This document shows positions 1 through 6,070 of a stretch of 9,042 bases of DNA, one piece after another. The notes below the pieces were generated by a model. That model saw nothing but the letters and a program-made list of their open reading frames with translations. It was not told where the DNA came from and searched no databases. This DNA is from an uncultured Balneolaceae bacterium (GTDB lineage Bacteria > Bacteroidota > Rhodothermia > Balneolales > Balneolaceae), in NCBI GenBank assembly GCA_937982515.1, contig CALJMB010000136.1, positions 1 through 9,042 on the forward strand. The letters run 5' to 3'. Both the position numbers and the translations under genes were made by a program. Within the stretch, counting starts at the first letter, position 1; the number at the start of each line of letters is the position of its first letter.

Positions 1-162
1 CCTGTTATACCTCCCGGCGGCGAGCACGCGTATAACAGCTATTGTGTGCTGAAGTCGTGCCGCGGGAGCATGACCGGATACTATCTGATGGAGCGGGAGA
101 ACGGCGAGCGGATAAAAGTTAAGATACCACGCTTCCAATTAATTTCTCATATACTGAATTAG
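1..162 (+). CDS. apaG: ApaG-domain protein, C-terminal fragment (5' end outside window)
   Basis: The first 53 codons of the window are open in frame 1 and end at TAG 160-162. The translation fits the second half of an ApaG (DUF525) domain: it opens PVIPPG, continues through SYCVLKSCRGSMTGYY, then has a GERIKVKIPRF segment and a short tail. This follows the family pattern 'PVI.PG..F.Y.S...L....G.M.G.Y.....G..F.V.IP.F'. ApaG proteins are usually about 125-130 residues, so roughly 75 N-terminal residues lie before base 1. The fold is a small immunoglobulin/fibronectin-like beta sandwich. It has been linked to Co2+/Mg2+ resistance in enterobacteria, but its biochemical role is unsettled. The gene converges on the peroxidase gene at 516-1064, and no clear terminator of its own is seen. 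Family assignment is firm; function is not. Confidence 0.85.
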   Translation, partial: PVIPPGGEHAYNSYCVLKSCRGSMTGYYLMERENGERIKVKIPRFQLISHILN

Positions 163-279
163 CAGAACGGAGTAGAATACAGATGGGGCGGATGATGCAA
201 ATCTGCACGAATTGGCTTTTGCAAGACGGGCTGTGGACAAGTTCGGAGAGAGCTCACATATGTTTTCTTTAAAATAGAA

Positions 280-316
280 TCAGCTTAAAAGGAAACACCC
301 GGGGCGGGTGAGCTGA
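280..316. repeat. GC-rich nested inverted repeat
   Basis: The inner arms CACCCG (296-301) and CGGGTG (305-310) are perfectly complementary around a GGG loop. The outer arms TCAGCT (280-285) and AGCTGA (311-316) also pair, with 286-295 left as a one-sided bulge. There is no T-run directly after it on either strand; the nearest plus-strand run is at 344-350, more than 30 bases away. It is therefore not a canonical terminator, though it could form the 3' end structure of the apaG transcript. Confidence 0.35.
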
Positions 317-426
317 AGTTACATACATGACCCGAAGTAAAACTTTTTTTCTTTTTAATCGGTTAATTGTGCGCGGCCGGGGTAGTTTTCAGTTCTCTGA
401 GAGCGGCGCCGGAATAAACCGTATGC

Positions 427-465
427 AAAAAAAAAGAGGACCGTAAGTATCAGTTACGGCCCTCT
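427..465 (-). terminator. Rho-independent terminator of the peroxidase gene
   Basis: Bases 435-446 and 454-465 form a 12-bp stem around a 7-base loop (447-453). The only non-Watson-Crick position is 440/460, which is A opposite C on the plus strand but becomes a G-U wobble in minus-strand RNA. In that RNA the stem is followed directly by nine U residues (the A-run at 427-435). Polarity is therefore minus, about 50 bases past the stop codon of the gene at 516-1064. Confidence 0.9.
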
Positions 466-515
466 GTCGGGATGGTGATGGGATGTATGTTAGGGATATA
501 TTCTTGTAATTACTT

Positions 516-1064
516 CTATAACGCTTGACCTACCGCTTTAAGTATGTCATCACTCATAGGTTTTGTAGCACTTCTGAACCTTCTGAGTAACTTTCCTTCT
601 TTACCAATTAAAAACTTTTCGAAATTCCATTCTATCTCTCCGGCAAAGTCCGGATTATCCTCTGTGGTTAAATACGTAAACAAAGGATGTATATTGTCAC
701 CTTTTACAGAAATTTTTGAAAACATTGGGAAAGTGACATTGAAATTTACAGTACAGAACTGTTTTATTTCCTCATTCGTTCCGGGTTCCTGTCCGCCAAA
801 GTTATTCGCCGGGAATCCCAACACGACAAGGCCGTCAGATGCGTATTCTTCATAGAGTGTTTGCAGGCCTTCGTACTGGGGTGTGTACCCGCATTCAGAA
901 GCGGTGTTAACTATCAACAATACCTTACCTCTGTACTTATCCAGAGGAACGTTCTGTCCATTGATGTCTTTAAGTTCAAACTGGTACACCGAATCCGCCA
1001 CTGTGCCTTTCGTATAAGTGCCCATAGAGTAAAGTAGTATTATAAAGAGCCCAAAAGTTTTCAT
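516..1064 (-). CDS. Glutathione peroxidase-family thiol peroxidase, predicted exported
   Basis: A 182-residue protein of the GPx family (thioredoxin fold), which reduces hydrogen peroxide or lipid hydroperoxides using thiols. Catalytic residues visible are Cys58 in NTASECGYTPQY (cysteine, not selenocysteine), Gln92 in FPANNFGGQEPG, and Trp146/Asn147 in EWNFEKFL. Cys104 in the FCTVNF segment is placed like the resolving cysteine of thioredoxin-dependent GPx enzymes; the cysteine often found in 'FPCNQFG' is Ala here. Residues 1-20 form a hydrophobic signal-like segment (MKTFGLFIILLYSMG), absent from the usual cytoplasmic enzymes of about 160 residues, so export to the periplasm is inferred. There is no lipobox cysteine. 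The ATG at 1064 has no clear ribosome-binding site and abuts the dyad at 1065-1087. The gene is divergent from the operon at 1104 and ends at a strong terminator. Confidence 0.92.
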   Translation of the reverse strand: MKTFGLFIILLYSMGTYTKGTVADSVYQFELKDINGQNVPLDKYRGKVLLIVNTASECGYTPQYEGLQTLYEEYASDGLVVLGFPANNFGGQEPGTNEEIKQFCTVNFNVTFPMFSKISVKGDNIHPLFTYLTTEDNPDFAGEIEWNFEKFLIGKEGKLLRRFRSATKPMSDDILKAVGQAL

Positions 1065-1087
1065 AGATTTAACCGATCGTTTAATCT
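1065..1087. promoter_or_regulatory. Near-palindrome in the divergent intergenic region, possible operator
   Basis: Arms AGATTTAAC (1065-1073) and GTTTAATCT (1079-1087) are complementary at 8 of 9 positions (one T/T mismatch) around a 5-base spacer CGATC. The element touches the peroxidase start codon and ends 16 bases before the ATG at 1104. It fills most of the 39-base gap between the two divergent starts. It could be an operator shared by both genes or a hairpin in the peroxidase leader. I could not assign a promoter with confidence. Confidence 0.4.
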
Positions 1088-1103
1088 AAACCCAAGTGTA
1101 GTT

Positions 1104-1889
1104 ATGAAATGTGAATTCTTTATAAAGCATTCCTTTTTCATTGTAAAAAAAACTGTTTTAACACGCTGTTTCTGGGGAATGTTCGTTTTTTTGTTCATTT
1201 TCTCCCATTTAGGCTATGCACAAATGTTCTCGGTTGATGATAACAACCGGCCGGGCATCAGGGGCATACCGGCCACAGCCATTTATTTGGGGGCAGAACC
1301 TGCGAGCTTTGACTACCAGGGTCCGGACGACATACCGAACAGCGGCGAGTATGAATTTAACGGAACGCTGATACGCTTTCGGCTGGAGTCGTACGGAATC
1401 AATCTCTTCATGGCCTCTGGCGGGGATATAACCGGTATTGATGATGTTTCTTACTTTGACGCCGGGTTAAAAGCCGGTTACGGAATAACCCTTCTGAACA
1501 ACAGAAGAATGATGGTTCAGATTCCGTTTCAGTTAGTCACAAGCATCACCAGTGTAGTGAACAGGAATGTTGTGGGTCTCAACCGACAATTTCAGCAGGG
1601 AGCGCTTATCGGAGGAGTGGGTGGATACATCGGCCTGCGCCCTGTAGAACGTATCCGGCTGCAGTTCAATGTGGTTCCCAATTATGGTTTTTCATTTGCA
1701 ACAGGTAACACCTTCGGCGGAAGTTTGCTGCATGTGGAAGGACAGGCGAGACTATTTTTCGACCGCGTTTTTGGGGAGATGGGCCTGAGCCTGGGCTACG
1801 ACTACAATTACAAAAACTATAACATCGAGGAAGATCTCTTCGACTATAAGCTTAACACACACAGCATCTTGGTAGGAATTACATTTTGA
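1104..1889 (+). CDS. Predicted outer-membrane beta-barrel protein
   Basis: A 261-residue protein not matched to a named family. A positively charged start is followed by a hydrophobic stretch (about residues 25-36) and a GYAQ site at 37-40, where signal peptidase I would cut. The mature part alternates polar and aromatic/hydrophobic residues as in amphipathic beta strands, with Gly/Asn turns. It ends ...SILVGITF, and a terminal Phe preceded by alternating hydrophobics is the usual C-terminal signal for outer-membrane barrel insertion. A barrel of about 8-10 strands is plausible from the length. The ATG at 1104 has no Shine-Dalgarno and gives an unusually long n-region (about 24 residues), so the true start may lie further in; the next ATG (1179) would leave too short a signal peptide. 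First gene of a tight operon: the next ORF starts one base after its stop. Confidence 0.75.
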   Translation: MKCEFFIKHSFFIVKKTVLTRCFWGMFVFLFIFSHLGYAQMFSVDDNNRPGIRGIPATAIYLGAEPASFDYQGPDDIPNSGEYEFNGTLIRFRLESYGINLFMASGGDITGIDDVSYFDAGLKAGYGITLLNNRRMMVQIPFQLVTSITSVVNRNVVGLNRQFQQGALIGGVGGYIGLRPVERIRLQFNVVPNYGFSFATGNTFGGSLLHVEGQARLFFDRVFGEMGLSLGYDYNYKNYNIEEDLFDYKLNTHSILVGITF

Positions 1890-1890
1890 T

Positions 1891-2196
1891 ATGAAACCGG
1901 ACAAGTTAATCATTGAATTGGAAGAGTTGGTCGAGCAGGCCGGTTATACCATCCGTAAAGAGCGGGGAACATTCAGAGGCGATCACTGTGTGGTGGAAGG
2001 AGACAAACTGGTAGTTCTGAATAAGAACAAACCCGTTCAGCAGCAGATCGGCCTGCTGGCCCGGGTTCTGCACCGTAAAAAGCTGGAAGATATATACATT
2101 AAACCTGTTGTGCGCAAACACCTTGAAGAACTCTGGCATCGTTTTGAGCGGTTCGACAACACTGAAATAGAAGAAATGGATATCGATCTGGATTGA
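1891..2196 (+). CDS. Uncharacterised small protein, 101 aa
   Basis: I cannot assign a function. The protein is soluble-looking, with no signal peptide or membrane segment. The N-terminal half has an amphipathic helix (about 3-17) followed by a Gly/Lys-rich strand-turn region, RKERGTFRGDHCVV (22-35), with one Cys at 33. The middle (46-75) is predicted helical. The C-terminus is acidic (NTEIEEMDIDLD). It lies between the barrel-protein gene (1-base gap) and the metallo-hydrolase gene (TGATG stop/start overlap), so all three are probably co-transcribed and translationally coupled. That coupling, clean codon structure and the absence of alternative frames support a real gene. The RKERG-FRG-C pattern seems familiar from hypothetical proteins of related phyla, but that is memory, not a search. 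Confidence 0.75.
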   Translation: MKPDKLIIELEELVEQAGYTIRKERGTFRGDHCVVEGDKLVVLNKNKPVQQQIGLLARVLHRKKLEDIYIKPVVRKHLEELWHRFERFDNTEIEEMDIDLD

Positions 2197-2957
2197 TGAA
2201 GTTAACTTTTCTAGGAACAGGAACTTCCATGGGGGTCCCGGTTGCCGGCGGGTTTGGCAAGGAGCGCCTGACAGGAGACCCCCGGGATATCCGATGGCGT
2301 TGCTCGGCATGGCTGGAGACTGAAGAGGCTTCAATTGTAATCGATACAGGGCCCGAGTTCAGACTGCAAACCCTGCGGGCAGGGCTGAGCCACATCGATC
2401 TGGTACTGATCACTCATGAACACATGGATCATATAGCGGGGCTGGACGACCTGCGTCCGTTCTGTTACAACCAAAAGCAGAGCATCCCGCTATACACTAC
2501 CGCCGATTGTGTGGATGCCATACGCCGCAGATTCGATTACATGTTTGGTCCCGACCGCTATCCCGGAGCCGCATCTTTGGATATGAAAGTGATTGAAGGA
2601 AGTATCCGGTTCAGGGATGTTACGATCACCCCGCTTCCCGTCACGCACGGAAAGGTGAATGTGGTAGGCTACCGGCTGAATGATATATCATATATTACCG
2701 ATGTAAAGGAGGTGCCGCAGGAAACCAGAGAGCTGATTAAAGGTTCAGAGCTGCTGGTGCTCGGAGGGTTGCGGTGGGCTCCCGAGCATCCCACGCATAT
2801 GACTATTCCTGAAGCCGTAGAGGTAGCCGAAGAGCTCAAGGTGCCTCAGACCTATCTCATTCACATGAATTCATATGTGAATCACGAAGAATCCGGCCGT
2901 AAGCTGCCGGAACACATACAGTTGGCGTACGATCAAATGACGGTTACAGTGGAATGA
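2196..2957 (+). CDS. PhnP-like MBL-fold metallo-hydrolase
   Basis: A 253-residue metallo-beta-lactamase-fold protein of the PhnP/RNase Z-like branch, which hydrolyses phosphodiester-type bonds. It opens KLTFLGTGTSMGVP, typical of this branch. Metal ligands visible are the T73-HEHMDH motif (His74, His76, Asp78, His79), His151 in VTHGK, Asp169 in YITD and His223 in TYLIHMN. The PTHMT segment (199-203) also fits. The cysteine cluster that often follows GVP in this family (a structural zinc site in E. coli PhnP) is missing; only Cys36 lies in that region. Where I expect Asp or Asn in the 'LxLDALR' motif, this protein has Gly190. ATG 2196 overlaps the upstream TGA; an in-frame TTG at 2193 is possible but less likely. 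The substrate is unknown, and no phosphonate genes are nearby. Last gene of its operon. Confidence 0.88.
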   Translation: MKLTFLGTGTSMGVPVAGGFGKERLTGDPRDIRWRCSAWLETEEASIVIDTGPEFRLQTLRAGLSHIDLVLITHEHMDHIAGLDDLRPFCYNQKQSIPLYTTADCVDAIRRRFDYMFGPDRYPGAASLDMKVIEGSIRFRDVTITPLPVTHGKVNVVGYRLNDISYITDVKEVPQETRELIKGSELLVLGGLRWAPEHPTHMTIPEAVEVAEELKVPQTYLIHMNSYVNHEESGRKLPEHIQLAYDQMTVTVE

Positions 2958-2985
2958 GGTTTGAAACAGCCGTTAGACCATTTTT

Positions 2986-3012
2986 GTAGTTATTCGTGCA
3001 AAAAGTAACTAC
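2986..3012. repeat. Inverted repeat between convergent genes
   Basis: GTAGTTA (2986-2992) and TAACTAC (3006-3012) form a perfect 7-bp stem with a 13-base loop, in the 85-bp gap between the hydrolase and guanylyltransferase stop codons. A T5 run precedes the stem on the plus strand, so minus-strand RNA would carry A residues after it. Neither strand gives a standard U-tailed terminator. It may still mark the end of one or both transcripts. Confidence 0.35.
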
Positions 3013-3042
3013 GGCCGCCGGAAAGCATTATCACTAAACAGC

Positions 3043-4128
3043 TTACAGAAACTTTTTAGTCTCTTCACTTTTTTTGAGCGACTCCACAATCTGCTTTACC
3101 CCCTGCGCCTCATTGAGATTGCACACAAGTATGGCATCGGCGGTCTCTACAACGGCCAGATTATCTACCCCAACCAGGGCAACGACTTTCCCGCTTTCGC
3201 TGTGTATCAGGTTGTTGCCGGAGGCTTCCAGCACCGAGTGATTGGCCCGGATAACATTGCCCCGATTATCTTTTTCTCTCAGATCGTAGACTGCCCTCCA
3301 GCTTCCTACATCGCTCCATCCAAAAGCTCCGGGTACTACGAAGACGGTATGGGCATGCTCCATTATGCCGTAATCGATGGAGATAGAGGGACAACCATGA
3401 TAGAACGTATCGACAGCCTGCTTCTGGCTGCCATTTGAAAGCAGAGATTCGAATGTTTCAACCTGTTCAAAAATTTTGGGCTGGTGCTGCTCAAACTGAC
3501 GCAGAATAGTGGATGCCTGCCAGATAAACATCCCGCTGTTCCACAAAAAATTCCCCGAGTTGATAAATGACCGGGCGGTGTCTTCGTCCGGTTTTTCCCG
3601 GAATTGTTTCACTTTCTTTACTTCGTTCTCTTTGAGGGTTTCTCCGGACTTCTGGTCATATTCAATATATCCATAGCCGGTTTCAGGTCGGGTGGGTTCG
3701 ATGCCGATGGTGACCAGAGCTTCTTGCTGCTCCGCTTTGGCAGCCGCTGTTTGTATGATGGAGCGAAAACGTTCGGGTTGGGTAATCTGGTGATCGGCGG
3801 GAAGTACCACCATTGTAGCTTCGGGATCCTGGCGATGCAACAGGGCGGCTGCCAGGGCCACGCATGGGGCGGTATTTTTGGCAACGGGTTCACCGACGAT
3901 ATTAGATTTGGGCACATCCGGCAGCTGCTCAGCAACCAGGTCTGTATAACGATCGTTGGTAATGACCCACACCCGTTCATCCGGAATGATGGGACGGATG
4001 CGATCAACCGTAGTTTGAAGCATGGTGCGCTCTCCAAACAGATTTAAAAACTGTTTGGGATGAGCTTTGGTACTTCGGGGCCAAAAACGTGTGCCGGAGC
4101 CGCCGGCCATAATAACAGCGTGGAGCAT
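3043..4128 (-). CDS. manC: Mannose-1-phosphate guanylyltransferase (GDP-mannose pyrophosphorylase)
   Basis: A 361-residue cytoplasmic nucleotidyltransferase that makes GDP-mannose from mannose-1-phosphate and GTP. It shows the full set of family motifs. The GTP-binding signature is GGSGTRFWPRS (9-19), with KQF at 25-27. VLPADH (108-113) carries the metal-binding Asp. TGYGYI (150-155), REKP (177-180), NSGNFLWNSGMFIW (190-203) and SIDYGIMEH (250-258) line the sugar site, and FGWSDVGSW (269-277) follows. The length matches the single-domain form; the C-terminal phosphomannose isomerase domain of bifunctional ManC/AlgA enzymes is absent. It lies 66 bases downstream of the histidine kinase gene on the same strand, with AT-rich repeats between them, so it may be read through from that operon. 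No Shine-Dalgarno precedes the ATG. No other nucleotide-sugar genes are in the window. Confidence 0.95.
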   Translation of the reverse strand: MLHAVIMAGGSGTRFWPRSTKAHPKQFLNLFGERTMLQTTVDRIRPIIPDERVWVITNDRYTDLVAEQLPDVPKSNIVGEPVAKNTAPCVALAAALLHRQDPEATMVVLPADHQITQPERFRSIIQTAAAKAEQQEALVTIGIEPTRPETGYGYIEYDQKSGETLKENEVKKVKQFREKPDEDTARSFINSGNFLWNSGMFIWQASTILRQFEQHQPKIFEQVETFESLLSNGSQKQAVDTFYHGCPSISIDYGIMEHAHTVFVVPGAFGWSDVGSWRAVYDLREKDNRGNVIRANHSVLEASGNNLIHSESGKVVALVGVDNLAVVETADAILVCNLNEAQGVKQIVESLKKSEETKKFL

Positions 4129-4140
4129 GAGGAATTATGG

Positions 4141-4168
4141 TTTATGATTGTTGATTTATGATTGTTGA
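4141..4168. repeat. Two perfect tandem copies of a 14-bp AT-rich unit
   Basis: TTTATGATTGTTGA occurs at 4141-4154 and again at 4155-4168 without mismatch. Each 14-mer is itself two similar heptamers (TTTATGA, TTGTTGA), giving a 7-base period. It lies in the 66-bp gap between the kinase and guanylyltransferase genes. Intergenic short tandem repeats like this are often copy-variable between strains. Confidence 0.8.
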
Positions 4169-4194
4169 TTTTCCATAAATTATAAATCAACAAT
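4161..4194. repeat. 11-bp perfect inverted repeat right after the kinase stop codon
   Basis: ATTGTTGATTT (4161-4171) and AAATCAACAAT (4184-4194) are perfect inverse complements around a 12-base loop. The right arm ends exactly at the base next to the kinase stop codon (4195-4197), so in minus-strand mRNA a hairpin forms immediately after translation ends. The left arm is part of the second tandem unit. No U-run follows, so it is more likely an mRNA-end stabiliser or a relic of repeat expansion than a terminator. Confidence 0.6.
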
Positions 4195-5277
4195 TCATAC
4201 GGGAACAGGCGTTCGCTCTACTTTGGTAAGGGTAAAGCTGAAGGTGGAACCTATGTTAGGTGTACTTTCCACAAAGAACTCTTCGCCGTGTGCTTCCATA
4301 ATATGTTTCACAATAGCCAGGCCGAGTCCGGTTCCACCCTTTTCGCGGGAGCGGGATTTGTCTACTCTGAAAAAGCGCTCCGTTACCCGGTTTATATATT
4401 GCGGTTCGATACCGATTCCCGAATCCTGAACATAAACCAAGACTCTGTGCCTGCTTCTAGAAAACGGCTTCACTCCGACGGTAACGGATCCCCCCTGTTT
4501 GTTATATTTAATAGCATTTTCAACAAGGTTGATAAGTACCTGCTTTATTTGATTGCGGTCGGCGCTTACCAGCAGGTTCTTGTCAAATTCGCTCACATTT
4601 ATCTTCACGTCCTCTTTTTGAGCCTTGTATTGTAAACTTTCAACAACGTCCATTACTACGTCTCGCAGGTAGATATCCTGTGCTTCGGATTTAAGTTCTC
4701 CGGTTTCAAGCCTGGAAATTTCCATCAGATCCTTAGTCAGGTAGATCAGGCGGTTGACGTTACGCATGGCTTTTTTAAGAAACTGGCGATTGACTTCGTC
4801 ATCGTCAATAGCACCGTTCAGCAGGGTTTCAATAAAGCCCTGTATAGCAAAGATAGGAGTTTTCAGTTCGTGTGAAATATCGCCGATAAACTCTTTGCGA
4901 TAGTTTTCAATTCGGTTCAGCCGCTGAATTTCACGCTCTACCGTTTTACTGGCACGGATCGACTGTTTTATCAGGTAATCCAGCTCATCTCTGCCGTTCG
5001 TTGCCAGGTTCTCATAGTCTTCGAAGCGTTTACGGGAAATATTACGGGTAATGCGGTTAAGAATTTCGAGGCGGGAAAACTGAATTTTATAAATGATGAA
5101 ATAGACCACACAAAAGGTAACCAGCGAGAGTATGGATCCAGACAATACTATACGGCCCATATCTCCGTCGAAAAGGAACAGGGCGAGCCCTGCACCGGTA
5201 ACACCAACCAGTACAGCCGATATTATAGCGCTGCGAAAAGCTAATCTGGAGCTTCGCTGAAAGAGCTGTTTATTCAT
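4195..5277 (-). CDS. phoR: PhoR-like sensor histidine kinase
   Basis: A 360-residue membrane histidine kinase. Two membrane helices (about 13-36 and 43-63) are joined by only about six residues (DGDMGR), so there is essentially no periplasmic sensor. A HAMP-like linker follows (about 64-122, with a typical GRDELDYLIKQ segment); I see no PAS domain, which canonical PhoR has. The phospho-acceptor domain has His136 in SHELKTP. The ATP-binding domain shows the N box (NLVENAIKYN, 250-259), G1 DSGIGI (285-290), F box ERFFRVDKS and G2 GGTGLGL (314-320), all intact. Its ATG overlaps the response-regulator stop as ATGA, so the two are co-translated and should be cognate. The PhoR name rests on kinase-core type and its PhoB-like partner; no phosphate-transport genes are present, so the actual signal is unproven. 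Confidence 0.9.
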   Translation of the reverse strand: MNKQLFQRSSRLAFRSAIISAVLVGVTGAGLALFLFDGDMGRIVLSGSILSLVTFCVVYFIIYKIQFSRLEILNRITRNISRKRFEDYENLATNGRDELDYLIKQSIRASKTVEREIQRLNRIENYRKEFIGDISHELKTPIFAIQGFIETLLNGAIDDDEVNRQFLKKAMRNVNRLIYLTKDLMEISRLETGELKSEAQDIYLRDVVMDVVESLQYKAQKEDVKINVSEFDKNLLVSADRNQIKQVLINLVENAIKYNKQGGSVTVGVKPFSRSRHRVLVYVQDSGIGIEPQYINRVTERFFRVDKSRSREKGGTGLGLAIVKHIMEAHGEEFFVESTPNIGSTFSFTLTKVERTPVPV

Positions 5278-5954
5278 TCTTTAAACTTATATCCTACACC
5301 TTTAACAGTTTCGATGTATTCGTCGCCCAGTTTTTCACGTATTTTTCGGATGTGAACATCCACCGTGCGATCAATGACGTAGATATTATCTCCCCACACC
5401 TGATTGAGTAATGTCTGACGATCCATAACCTTGCCTTTGCGGCTTGCCAGGAAGAAGAGGAGCTCAAATTCCTTGCGGGGAAGATGGAATTCTTCCTCGC
5501 CGCGGGTTACGATATAACGGTCTTTATCTATTTCCAAATCATGCACCTCAAGACGGTTTGATAGTTCTTCGGTCTCTTCAAACCGCCGTAATACAGCTTT
5601 GATCCTGGAGATGAGTTTAGTGGTGCTGATGGGTTTGGTGATATAATCATCGCCCCCCTTGTTTAGACCCTCTACTTCTGTTTTTTCATCCCCACGGGCC
5701 GTAAGAAAGATGATAGGGATGTGTTTCAGGTTTTCATCGGCGCGCATAACTTCAACTGCTTCCAGCCCATCCATCTTGGGCATCATAATATCCAGCAATA
5801 CTAAATTTGGGGAATGTGTGCGGGCCATCTCAATTCCCTCTTTGCCATCTTCAGCTCTTATGACATCAAAGCCCTCTTTCTTGAGGTTATATTCAATGAG
5901 ATCGAGCAGGTCTTGTTCATCATCAACAACGAGAATAGTTTGCTTGTCAGACAC
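5274..5954 (-). CDS. phoB: PhoB/OmpR-family response regulator
   Basis: A 226-residue two-domain transcription factor. The receiver domain (about 5-122) has the acidic pair Asp11/Asp12, phospho-acceptor Asp55 in LLDIMMPKMDG, Thr85 and Lys107 in the KP motif. The C-terminal winged helix (about 133-226) shows the OmpR/PhoB pattern: LPRKEFELLFFLASRKGKV, then RTVDVHIRKIREKLG as recognition helix, and a final VKGVGYKF. The start is GTG at 5954 (MSDKQTILVVDDE), the only sensible start before the receiver strand; no Shine-Dalgarno is seen. It is first in a pair with the kinase (4-base overlap). The 116-bp gap upstream to ruvA holds a nested dyad at 5980-6012 that could be a regulatory site. Target genes cannot be told from the window. 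Confidence 0.92.
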   Translation of the reverse strand: MSDKQTILVVDDEQDLLDLIEYNLKKEGFDVIRAEDGKEGIEMARTHSPNLVLLDIMMPKMDGLEAVEVMRADENLKHIPIIFLTARGDEKTEVEGLNKGGDDYITKPISTTKLISRIKAVLRRFEETEELSNRLEVHDLEIDKDRYIVTRGEEEFHLPRKEFELLFFLASRKGKVMDRQTLLNQVWGDNIYVIDRTVDVHIRKIREKLGDEYIETVKGVGYKFKE

Positions 5955-5979
5955 GGCGGTAAAATTGGTTAGTGTGTTT

Positions 5980-6012
5980 GTTTAAGATAATGAAATTATT
6001 ACCGGAACTTAA
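5980..6012. promoter_or_regulatory. Nested AT-rich dyad upstream of the response regulator
   Basis: Outer arms GTTTAAG (5980-5986) and CTTAAC (6007-6012) pair with one bulged base. Inside them ATAAT (5987-5991) and ATTAT (5995-5999) pair around GAA, with 6000-6006 left unpaired on one side. The element starts 26 bases upstream of the GTG start, where an autoregulatory site or 5' leader structure would lie. It is AT-rich and short, so chance is a real alternative. Confidence 0.25.
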
Positions 6013-6070
6013 CAGACCAATAGTACGAAGCACCTGAATGAAACTAAACTTATCCGACGTTAAATAATTG

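Larger units (their letters stand above)
163..515. other. Intergenic region of about 350 bp without a convincing gene
   Basis: This stretch separates the convergent apaG and peroxidase genes. It contains the intrinsic terminator at 427-465 and a GC-rich dyad at 296-310 inside a wider one (280-316). Two short open stretches are present. One runs 176-277 without a usable start codon. The other, 327-446, has an ATG but no ribosome-binding site and ends inside the terminator stem. Neither has recognisable protein features. I see no tRNA, small-RNA consensus or mobile-element end here. Confidence 0.6.

Noticed and set aside
176..277. Open stretch of 33 codons reading like ordinary protein (contains HELAFARRAVDKFGE) after apaG
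   Set aside because: It has no usable start codon, is bounded by stops, is very short and matches no family I know. It could be a gene relic but cannot be supported.
327..446. 39-residue ATG-started ORF in the apaG-peroxidase gap
   Set aside because: No ribosome-binding site, low-complexity translation, and its stop lies inside the terminator stem.
2193..2195. TTG as start of the MBL-fold hydrolase
   Set aside because: It would add one residue only; the adjacent ATG in a TGATG overlap is the more usual coupled start.
1906..2334. 142-residue minus-strand ORF across the small-protein and hydrolase genes
   Set aside because: It is the antisense of two well-supported coupled genes and has no recognisable domain.
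2986..3012. Bidirectional intrinsic terminator between the convergent genes
   Set aside because: The stem is good, but the T-run lies before it on the plus strand and no U-tail follows on either strand, so only an inverted repeat is claimed.
3604..4047. Long plus-strand and alternative minus-strand ORFs (139-147 residues) over manC
   Set aside because: They are shadows of a clear guanylyltransferase and show no family motifs.
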